From QHWT01 sp046734675 (GTDB lineage Bacteria; Acidobacteriota; Vicinamibacteria; Vicinamibacterales; 2-12-FULL-66-21): a stretch of DNA of 14,020 nt. Position 1 is the first letter of the stretch. Each line of letters starts with the position of its first letter. Of this stretch, positions 1-6,169 are shown in pieces. The stretch is taken from positions 1 through 14,020 of the forward strand of contig JBKPRU010000228.1 in assembly GCA_046734675.1 (NCBI GenBank), given 5' to 3'. Both the position numbers and the translations under genes were made by a program. A model generated the notes under the pieces. The model did not search any database and was not told where the DNA came from. It was given only the letters and a program-made list of their open reading frames with translations.

Positions 1-504
1 GAGCTCGTCGTACAGCTGCCGCATCTCGGCGCACGGCCCGGTGAACATCACCTGCAACGGATCCTCCGTGAGCGCTTCCTCCAGCGGCATCGTGGCGATG
101 AACTCGCGGTTCGCGCGGAAGAACGCGCGATGGAGGGGATGATCCCAGTCGACGGTCTCGTAGACGATCTGTCCGGCGCGCGGCCGGTCGAAGAGCACCG
201 CGGTCGTCCCGCGATGCTGTGGCGTCCGTCGCAGCACGTCGCGCGCGATCTCGCGCGGCAGCAGGTGACGGACGATGGTCTCGCCCGCCCGCGTCTTCAC
301 GACGGCGCCGTTGCTGAGGATGAGCGTGACCTGTTCCGGGAGCTGCTCGAAGATCGATCGCGCAAAATCGTAGCGGCGGCCGGTGGCAAGCGCGACGCCG
401 ACGCCCGCGTCCATGGCACGCGCGATCGCATCGAGGTTGGCCGCAGGAATCTGACCGTGGGGATCGAGCAGCGTCCCGTCTATATCAATGGCGATGAGTT
501 TCAT
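1..504 (-). CDS. Cof-type HAD-IIB family phosphatase, partial (3' end beyond left edge)
   Basis: Reading the minus strand from the ATG at 504 gives 168 residues in one open frame to base 1, so the C-terminal part is outside the window. The N-terminus holds HAD motif I, DIDGT (nucleophile D7, general acid D9), followed by ATGR at residues 40-43, the motif II region, and LSNGA at 63-67, typical of Cof-like HAD-IIB enzymes. Residues from about 85 on would be the C2B cap; motifs III and IV (lysine and the DD pair) must lie past the edge. Such enzymes are cytoplasmic Mg-dependent phosphatases of sugar phosphates or nucleotides; the substrate cannot be told here. No Shine-Dalgarno sequence precedes the ATG. 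An in-frame GTG lies just before it, and the arm of an inverted repeat starts 2 bases upstream of the ATG. The gene follows the TonB receptor gene on the same strand at a distance of 107 bases. Confidence 0.88.
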   Translation of the reverse strand, partial: MKLIAIDIDGTLLDPHGQIPAANLDAIARAMDAGVGVALATGRRYDFARSIFEQLPEQVTLILSNGAVVKTRAGETIVRHLLPREIARDVLRRTPQHRGTTAVLFDRPRAGQIVYETVDWDHPLHRAFFRANREFIATMPLEEALTEDPLQVMFTGPCAEMRQLYDEL

Positions 505-506
505 CA

Positions 507-610
507 CGAAGAATCGAAGGAAACGAAGGGTCGAAGGATCATTACACGTTCTCCGCTGCCGCCGGGTCAACAGCGGCTCCTTCGACTCGTCGTCCTCCTT
601 CGATACTTCG
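507..610. repeat. Long imperfect inverted repeat between receptor and HAD genes
   Basis: The arms at 507-537 and 579-610 are imperfect reverse complements. The left arm carries CGAAG(G) four times at 8-9-base spacing (507, 515, 524, 532), and the right arm carries CCTTCG or CTTCG at 579, 597 and 606. The 41-base loop holds a second perfect stem, CCGCTG (553-558) with CAGCGG (571-576). One edge is one base from the receptor stop codon and the other is 2 bases from the HAD start codon, so the element fills the whole gap. It could end or attenuate receptor transcription, or fold over the HAD translation start. It looks like a dispersed repeat or MITE-like unit, but only one copy is in this window, so its mobility is inferred. 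Confidence 0.7.
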
Positions 611-611
611 C

Positions 612-2846
612 CTAGAAATTCACGCGCAGCTCTCCGACGACCTGGCGCTTCAGGATGTCGCCGAAGACGTGCTGCTGGACTTCCTGGTTGAAGAGGTTGA
701 TGACCTTCACGGACGTCGTCAGCTTGTTGGCGGCCCACTTGAAGCCGGCGCCGCCATTGACGAGCGTGTAGGAGTCGGTCGTCCCGTGATACCGGTCGTC
801 GAGCACGTCCTGCCAGTAGGCGCTGTCGCTGTAGGTCACGGTCATGTCGCCCAGCCAGCGGCTGCGGTTGTAGTTGAACCCGATGTTGACGCGGTTCTTC
901 GCCGGCAGGTTCACCTCGGAGAGCGGGTTCGGCACATTCGGGAAGTTCACGTCGGGCGTGGCCTGGAACGAGTAGTTCGCAAACACGTTCAGGTACGACT
1001 GCACCCGCGAGTTGACGCCCAGCTCGATCCCCTTCTGGGTCGTCTTGCCAAGATTGCGGTACGTGAACAGCGCCGGGAAGCTTGCGCCCGGCACGAGGTT
1101 GATGACGGCCGGCGGCAGCGGCCAGCCGGGGGGCGGGTTCGTCGCCGTCCAGCGCGCGGTCGCGTCTTCGGTGAACAGGATGTCGTCGTTCGTGCGGTTC
1201 ACGTAGAAGGCCGCGCTCAACACCGCGCGGCCGTCCGCGACGACGCCGGTGTAGCCGATTTCGTAGGCGTCGACCGACGTCTCGTTCAACGGCGCGTTGA
1301 GGATCTCGTTGCCGACCGAGCGCACCGGCAGCAGATACGTGCGGCCGGCAAGCAGCGGCGAGAACGCGCCAAGGTTGATCGGCTCGGCGATCGTGACGTC
1401 GAGGAAGTTGTTGATCACCGACGGCGAGCGATAGGCGCGGTTGTACGAGAGGCGCAGCGTGTGGTTCTCGTACGGCTTCAGCATCAGCGTCGCGCGCGGC
1501 GAGAACACGACATTGTCGAGATAATCGAACCGATCGACGCGCGCGCCGGCCACGAGGCGGACCGGGTTCGCAAGAAAGATCTCGTCCTGCACGTAGACGC
1601 CGCCTTCCGTGCGGTTGTCGGCCAGCGGTGCGAGCGACAGATCGAACGCGTTGAACCGCAGGTTGCCGCCGTAGGTGACGACGTGCTTCTGCTGGAAGGT
1701 CTGCACGTTCGACGCCTCGAAGTCGAACGTCTTGGTCGCGAAGTTGAAGCCAATCGGCTGCCCCACCTGGTTGACGGTCAGCAGGTTGCTCGCGTCACCG
1801 TCGAGAATGTTGGTGAAGAACCCGGCGCGGAAGCCCTGCTTCGTGAAGCTCGCCTTCCCGTAGCTCATGACCGAGCCGCTGTTGATGTCGAACGGCCCGA
1901 TGCCCGAGTGCATGATGCCTTCGGTGCCGGCAACGCCGGCGGAAATCGCGAGCCGCTTGCCATCGGGGAAGTCGTAGTCGACCCGCCCGTCGAACTTCGG
2001 CTGCGTCGTCCCCTGGTTGTTGAAGTTCGGGTAATTCGCTTTCGTCCCGAAGCAGACGTCGGGGTTGTCGCACGGGATCGGCGTGTTCGGCGCGGGACGC
2101 GCCATCGGATCCTGCGTGTAGCCGCCCGCTGACAGCTTGAACGACCACCGATCGTTCAGCGCCTGCGCGTGCGTGCCGCTGACGTAGAAGAGCGAACCGG
2201 CGCTCTGTTGCGAGCAGTTGGCGGTGTTCTCGCAGCTCTTCGTGGATCGATCGAAGCCGCCGACGCCAATCGTGAAGCTCGTGCCGGGCATCTCACGCGG
2301 CGCCTTGGTGATGACGTTCACGACGCCGTAGAGCGCGTTCGCGCCCCACACCGCGGAGGCGGGTCCGCGGATCACTTCGACCTGCTTGATCTCGTTGAGG
2401 TTCACCGGCAGGAAGTCCCACATCACGAACCCGAAGAAGTCCTGATAAAGACTGCGGCCGTCGAGCAGCGCGAGCTGCCCCGTGGCCAGCGTGCTCGTCG
2501 CGCCGCGCGACGTGACGTTGATGTCGCGCGCGGAGACCTGCGTCATGTTGACCCCGGGCACGGCGCGCAGCAGCTCGGCGAAGTTCTGGCTGGGCGCGCT
2601 CTGAATCGTTTCCTGGCCGATGACGGTCATCGTGGCGGGCGCATTCACGAGCTTCTCTTCGGTCTTGGAGGCGGTCACGACGACGGTCTCTTCGTACTTC
2701 TGCGGCTCCTCGGGCTTCTGCTCCGGGGTCTGCGACTGCGCCTGCGTGCCGCTCGTCTGGCCGGCCGGGGGCGTTGGCTGCTGCGCGCCGGCCGGCGCAC
2801 TCGCCAGCGCCACCGCGGCGAATGCGATGTGACACACCAATTTCAT
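612..2846 (-). CDS. TonB-dependent outer-membrane receptor
   Basis: 744 residues, a full-length receptor. Residues 1-22 are a signal peptide ending in AGAQ, then a Pro/Gln-rich periplasmic linker (about 23-50) and a TonB-box-like EETVVVTA (52-59). The plug domain runs from about 60 to 185 with typical landmarks: the LLDGRS stretch near 127-132, VEVIRGPASAVWG at 156-168 and VVNVITK at 175-181. The rest is a 22-strand barrel ending in aromatic ELRVNF, a canonical C-terminal beta-signal. Such receptors import scarce ligands (ferric siderophores, haem, cobalamin, sugars) with energy from TonB-ExbBD; the ligand cannot be read from sequence. Two CX5C motifs (C205/C211, C259/C265) probably form disulphide-closed extracellular loops. 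The start is supported by AGGAG about 9 bases upstream and by a sigma-70-like promoter. No tonB, exbB or siderophore genes are nearby. Confidence 0.95.
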   Translation of the reverse strand: MKLVCHIAFAAVALASAPAGAQQPTPPAGQTSGTQAQSQTPEQKPEEPQKYEETVVVTASKTEEKLVNAPATMTVIGQETIQSAPSQNFAELLRAVPGVNMTQVSARDINVTSRGATSTLATGQLALLDGRSLYQDFFGFVMWDFLPVNLNEIKQVEVIRGPASAVWGANALYGVVNVITKAPREMPGTSFTIGVGGFDRSTKSCENTANCSQQSAGSLFYVSGTHAQALNDRWSFKLSAGGYTQDPMARPAPNTPIPCDNPDVCFGTKANYPNFNNQGTTQPKFDGRVDYDFPDGKRLAISAGVAGTEGIMHSGIGPFDINSGSVMSYGKASFTKQGFRAGFFTNILDGDASNLLTVNQVGQPIGFNFATKTFDFEASNVQTFQQKHVVTYGGNLRFNAFDLSLAPLADNRTEGGVYVQDEIFLANPVRLVAGARVDRFDYLDNVVFSPRATLMLKPYENHTLRLSYNRAYRSPSVINNFLDVTIAEPINLGAFSPLLAGRTYLLPVRSVGNEILNAPLNETSVDAYEIGYTGVVADGRAVLSAAFYVNRTNDDILFTEDATARWTATNPPPGWPLPPAVINLVPGASFPALFTYRNLGKTTQKGIELGVNSRVQSYLNVFANYSFQATPDVNFPNVPNPLSEVNLPAKNRVNIGFNYNRSRWLGDMTVTYSDSAYWQDVLDDRYHGTTDSYTLVNGGAGFKWAANKLTTSVKVINLFNQEVQQHVFGDILKRQVVGELRVNF

Positions 2847-2912
2847 AAACGTTGCTCCTAGGGCGCGACTTGGGCCCGTTCGAAACGCGGGGCTGCTGGG
2901 GATGGTCTAGCC

Positions 2913-2941
2913 GGTATACCACAAACGCGGCCGTGTATCAA
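2913..2941 (-). promoter_or_regulatory. Sigma-70-like promoter for the TonB receptor
   Basis: On the minus strand TTGATA (2941-2936) and TATACC (2918-2913) are separated by exactly 17 bases. They match 5 of 6 and 4 of 6 positions of the -35 and -10 consensus. Transcription would begin near 2906, giving an untranslated leader of about 60 bases before the receptor ATG, with AGGAG near its end. The region is visibly richer in A/T than its surroundings. I see no convincing Fur-box palindrome over it. Confidence 0.55.
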
Positions 2942-2972
2942 TTCGAGGCATGGGCGCTACACTTCAGGGTTC

Positions 2973-4013
2973 ATGGCCTCGAAACTGCCCGTGATACCAG
3001 TGGACGAGTGGGCCGGGTGGCCCGACGAGAAGCTCCTCGACCTCCACGTCTGCCAGCTCGGCCTCGCCATCGAGGGGAGCGTGCTCGAACAGCGCATCGC
3101 CGAGCTCGACCAGGAGGTCCAGGCGCGCGGACTGCCCGAGTTCCGCCCGCACTTCTGGCTCTCGGACGAGTGGTTCACGCCGGACGGCGTCCCCGGTGTG
3201 GCGATCCCCTTCTACCTCGCGCATCCGCGGCTCGAGAAACTCGAGCGGGCGCAGATGCTCGAAGTGGAAGGGGGCACTCCCGAGTGGTGCATGCAGATCC
3301 TGCGGCACGAGGCGGGGCACGCGATCGACAACGCCTACAAGCTCCGGCTGCGCCGCCGCCGCCAGCAGGTCTTCGGCCCGTCGTACAAGGCCTACCCCGA
3401 GTACTACACGCCGCGTCCCTACAGCAAAAGCTTCGTGCTCCATCTCGATAGCTGGTACGCGCAGAGCCATCCCGACGAGGATTTCGCGGAGACGTTCGCC
3501 GTGTGGCTCAACCCGCAGTCGGACTGGCGGGTGCGCTACGTGGACTGGCCGGCGCTCAAGAAGCTCGAATACATGGACGCGCTGATGTCGGAGCTCACCG
3601 GCAAGCCGATGCTGGTGCACACCCGGCGCAAGGTCGATCCGATCCAGTCGATCCGCAAGACCTTGCGCGCGCATTACGGGCGCAAGCGCCGGCACTACGG
3701 CCTGCTCCACCCCGACTTCTACGACCGCGATCTGCGCCGGCTGTTTTCGGATCGTCCCGAGGACGCGGGGAACATGAAAGCGGCGCGCTTCATCGCGCGC
3801 GTGCGCCGGGACGTGCGCCGCATGGTCGCGAGCTGGACGGGCGAGTATCAGTACACGATCGATCAGGTGATCGAAGCGATGGTCCGCCGCGCCAACGAGC
3901 TCAATCTCCGCCTCAAAGGTCCCGAGGAACGCGCCAAGTCAGACTTCCTCGTCATGCTCACGGTGCAGACGATGAATTACCTGCACAGCGGGCGTCATCG
4001 TGTTGCGTTGTGA
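2973..4013 (+). CDS. Putative zinc-binding metallopeptidase (Peptidase_Mx-like)
   Basis: 346 residues with no signal peptide or membrane segment, so probably cytoplasmic. Residues 112-116 read HEAGH, the gluzincin-type HEXXH motif (zinc ligands H112 and H116, catalytic base E113). About 50 residues later comes SHPDEDFAETF (165-175), where E173 or a nearby acidic residue could be the third ligand. HEXXH followed by HP-x-EDxAET is the pattern of the uncharacterised Peptidase_Mx/COG4307 group, but the N-terminal zinc-ribbon cysteines found in some members are absent. The C-terminal 150 residues are Arg/Lys-rich and helical in character, with no recognised fold. Substrate unknown. The ATG has no good ribosome-binding site (AGGG only 3 bases away), and a -10-like TACACT ends 9 bases before it, so a leaderless or very short-leader mRNA is possible. 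It is divergent from the receptor, and its stop codon abuts that of the next gene. Confidence 0.78.
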   Translation: MASKLPVIPVDEWAGWPDEKLLDLHVCQLGLAIEGSVLEQRIAELDQEVQARGLPEFRPHFWLSDEWFTPDGVPGVAIPFYLAHPRLEKLERAQMLEVEGGTPEWCMQILRHEAGHAIDNAYKLRLRRRRQQVFGPSYKAYPEYYTPRPYSKSFVLHLDSWYAQSHPDEDFAETFAVWLNPQSDWRVRYVDWPALKKLEYMDALMSELTGKPMLVHTRRKVDPIQSIRKTLRAHYGRKRRHYGLLHPDFYDRDLRRLFSDRPEDAGNMKAARFIARVRRDVRRMVASWTGEYQYTIDQVIEAMVRRANELNLRLKGPEERAKSDFLVMLTVQTMNYLHSGRHRVAL

Positions 4014-4580
4014 TCACCCGGGCGTCAACGAGCGCAGCCACGTCTCGAGACTGCGCCCGTCCAACCGCGCATAGGAGCGCCGCTCCGCCTTGGCGCGGTC
4101 GATCCCCCAGGCGTAGAGCAGCTCGCGCACCGGTTCCGGCGGCTGCTGCGCGACGAACACGATGTCAGGACGGGCGCGGATGACGATGTGGAGCGGGCCG
4201 CGTGTGTCGGACACGAAGCCGCGGACCCAGGAAGCGACGTGGTCGTCGGAAACATCGGTCGGCGCATCGGCGGCGTCGATGCCGACGATGGCGACCGCGC
4301 GGGTGCCGTCGGACTGAGTGCCGGCGAGATCGGTCAGCAGCGCCGCCATCGACCATCGCGTCAGATGCGTCCATTCGCGCGCGTCCCCCGCGTCGGCGGA
4401 GGTCGAGACGCTGCGCCAGTACCACGTCAGCCCGCTGTCGAGCATCGCGTCGACGCGCGGCCGCGGATCGGGATCGAACAGTGTGAGCGTGTAGGCGATC
4501 GGCCCGTTTTCGCGCAGGTAGCAGACCAGCGGCGCGTCGGACCGGCCGCGTCCGCGCAGACGGCGCAGCAGCCAGTCCAT
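4014..4580 (-). CDS. Uncharacterised 188-residue protein coupled to the HD-GYP gene
   Basis: I do not recognise this family. The protein is soluble-looking, with no signal peptide or membrane segment and one cysteine (C20). After a basic N-terminus (RRLRGRGR) it alternates hydrophobic strands (LVCYL, IAYTLTLF, AVAIVGI, LHIVIRA, DIVFVAQ) with polar helices, which suggests a small alpha/beta fold. The C-terminus holds PEPVRELLYAWGIDRAKAERR, residues 148-168, probably helical. The ATG shares one base with the stop of the upstream HD-GYP gene (TAATG), and GAGGAG lies directly before it, so translation is very likely coupled to that gene. It may work with the HD-GYP protein, for example as effector or regulator; this rests on gene order only. 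The open frame continues upstream of this ATG but there runs antisense-like through the HD-GYP gene, so I reject the longer version. Confidence 0.75.
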   Translation of the reverse strand: MDWLLRRLRGRGRSDAPLVCYLRENGPIAYTLTLFDPDPRPRVDAMLDSGLTWYWRSVSTSADAGDAREWTHLTRWSMAALLTDLAGTQSDGTRAVAIVGIDAADAPTDVSDDHVASWVRGFVSDTRGPLHIVIRARPDIVFVAQQPPEPVRELLYAWGIDRAKAERRSYARLDGRSLETWLRSLTPG

Positions 4581-6139
4581 TACTCCTCGAGGCGCGCGAT
4601 CATCGACGTCGTCTCGTCGGCGAGCAGCTCGCCGCGCTCGAACAAGCGCACGGCGGCCGCGGCGATCGCGGGATCGAAGTGCGTGCCTGCGCCCTTGGCG
4701 ACGAGCGCAATCGCTTCTTCCGGCGTCATCGCGGGACGATACGCGCGCGACGAGGTCAACGCGTCGAAGAAATCGGCGACCCCGAGCAGCCGGCCGAGAA
4801 GTGGAATCGCCTCCCCGGCGAGCCCTTCGGGATACCCGGTGCCGTCCCACTTCTCGTGGTGGTACTGCACGCCGGGGAGCACCGCCTTGACGGTTGCGCT
4901 CTCGATGTTGCCGAGAATGCGCGCGCCGTGCAGGGGATGCTTCTGCATCTCGGTGTATTCCTCCGAGGTCAGGACCGCCGGCTTGTTGAGGATGGCGTCG
5001 GGCACCGCGATCTTGCCGACGTCGTGCAGCAGCGCGGACAGCTGCGCGCGCTGCCGCACGTCGTCGTTCAACCCGAGCTCGCGGGCCAGCTGCCCGGCGA
5101 GGGAGGCGACGCGCTCCGAATGCCTGTGCGTGTAGCCGTCGCGCGCATCGATGGTCGCGGTGATCGCCTTCACCATGTCGAGCAGCAGCCGCTCGAGCTC
5201 GCCCATCAGGCGGACGCGGTGGAGGGCGACGCCCGCCTGGTTGCCGATCGCGGCCAGCAGCTCGAGGTCGGCCTCGTTGAAGCGGCCGGCGCCGCTCAAG
5301 CTGTCGACGTAAATGGCGCCAAGGATCTGATCGGTCGTGCGGAGCGGCACGCACATGACCGCGCGGACGCGCTGGCCGATGATGCTGTCGCCGGTGCTGA
5401 ACCGGACGTCGCTGCTGGCGTCATGCGCGAACACCGACACACCCTTCTCGATCACATCGGACACGAGCGTCCGGCTGACCGTGAATGGGTTCGACGTCGC
5501 CATGCGCGTCCGCGCCGCCGCCACCTCCGGCTGGCCGCTCTGCGGATCGTCGCGGCGCAGGACCATCGCGGTACGATCCGCCGGCAGGACTTCGAGGATC
5601 GCCCGCAGGGTCGTGTCGGAGAGCTCGTCGAGGTCGCGGGCCTTCGACAGCACTTCGCTGACCCGATGGAGCATCGACAGGTGGCGCTGCGCGCGCTGCA
5701 GCAGCGCGTTTTCCGCCGCGCCGGGCGCCTCGCTGGTGGTCAGCCACTCGAGGTTCGAGGGCTCGATGCGGCGCTGGATGACCGACTGGATCGTCCCCTC
5801 GTCGTGCATCACGGCGGCGGTGCGGGCGCGCGAGCGGTCGTCGCGCGGCAACGGATCCCGCACTTCGATGGCCGTGGCGCCGAGGCGGATGATGTCGCCG
5901 GCCTGGGCCACGCCGTCGCTCACCGCGCGATCGTTGATGAAGGTGCCGTTCACCGAATCGAGGTCACGCACGTGCAGCCCGTCGTCTGCGTAGGCAATCG
6001 AGCAGTGGCGGCGCGATACCGCCGGGTCCTCGAGCTGCAGCTCGCAGTGAGAGGTGCGCCCCGCCGTGATGGTCTGCCCGGGCGAGATCGTCAGCATGCG
6101 CCCGGTGTTCTGAAGTACGAGTTCGAGTGGCGCCGCCAT
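4580..6139 (-). CDS. FHA-GAF-HD-GYP signalling protein, candidate cyclic-di-GMP phosphodiesterase
   Basis: 519 residues, three domains. FHA, about 5-95: GRTSH at 27-31, SRRH at 42-45 and NGTFIN at 64-69, the residues that bind phosphothreonine. GAF, about 165-310, a small-ligand or redox sensor of unknown ligand. HD-GYP, about 315-500: H338 and H340, HDVGKI at 372-377, KHPLHGA at 400-406, HHEKWDGTGYP at 427-437 and VADFFDA at 454-460. All metal-binding and GYP residues of active enzymes are present, so it should hydrolyse cyclic-di-GMP (or cGAMP, as a few relatives do). A coiled segment around 140-165 joins FHA to GAF. There is no membrane segment. I chose the ATG at 6139 because a consensus -10 box covers the alternative ATG at 6157; the frame stays open to 6697 but overlaps the M28 gene there. 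It leads a two-gene unit with the 188-residue protein. An FHA input implies control by a Ser/Thr kinase encoded elsewhere. Confidence 0.93.
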   Translation of the reverse strand: MAAPLELVLQNTGRMLTISPGQTITAGRTSHCELQLEDPAVSRRHCSIAYADDGLHVRDLDSVNGTFINDRAVSDGVAQAGDIIRLGATAIEVRDPLPRDDRSRARTAAVMHDEGTIQSVIQRRIEPSNLEWLTTSEAPGAAENALLQRAQRHLSMLHRVSEVLSKARDLDELSDTTLRAILEVLPADRTAMVLRRDDPQSGQPEVAAARTRMATSNPFTVSRTLVSDVIEKGVSVFAHDASSDVRFSTGDSIIGQRVRAVMCVPLRTTDQILGAIYVDSLSGAGRFNEADLELLAAIGNQAGVALHRVRLMGELERLLLDMVKAITATIDARDGYTHRHSERVASLAGQLARELGLNDDVRQRAQLSALLHDVGKIAVPDAILNKPAVLTSEEYTEMQKHPLHGARILGNIESATVKAVLPGVQYHHEKWDGTGYPEGLAGEAIPLLGRLLGVADFFDALTSSRAYRPAMTPEEAIALVAKGAGTHFDPAIAAAAVRLFERGELLADETTSMIARLEE

Positions 6140-6155
6140 GACCAGAAAGGCGGAC

Positions 6156-6163
6156 ATTATAAT
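6156..6163. promoter_or_regulatory. Overlapping divergent -10 boxes (palindromic ATTATAAT)
   Basis: The palindrome ATTATAAT contains a perfect TATAAT on both strands: plus at 6158-6163 and minus at 6161-6156. It lies in the 30-base gap between the start codons of the HD-GYP gene (6139) and the M28 gene (6170). On the plus strand only 6 bases separate the box from the ATG, so transcription would start on or next to the A of the ATG and give a leaderless mRNA. On the minus strand the leader would be about 10 bases. Neither start has a Shine-Dalgarno sequence. I see no good -35 box on either side. Two polymerases could not use the site at once. Confidence 0.5.
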
Positions 6164-6169
6164 CACGGG

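Noticed and set aside
669..2861. Long plus-strand open frames opposite the TonB receptor
   Set aside because: Their composition is that of a mirrored GC-rich coding strand, they have no motif and no ribosome-binding site, and the minus-strand receptor is unmistakable.
2847..2972. Fur box or other operator over the receptor promoter
   Set aside because: The only palindrome is GGTATACC around the -10 box, which is short. No 19-bp Fur-like dyad can be read.
4679..6169. Plus-strand frame open for about 1.5 kb in continuity with the M28 gene, as if the peptidase had a long N-terminal extension
   Set aside because: It lies antisense to the HD-GYP gene, has Arg/Val/Asp-rich low-information sequence and no domain. 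It exists because GC-rich codon use keeps the opposite frame open. The signal peptide at 6170 marks the true start.
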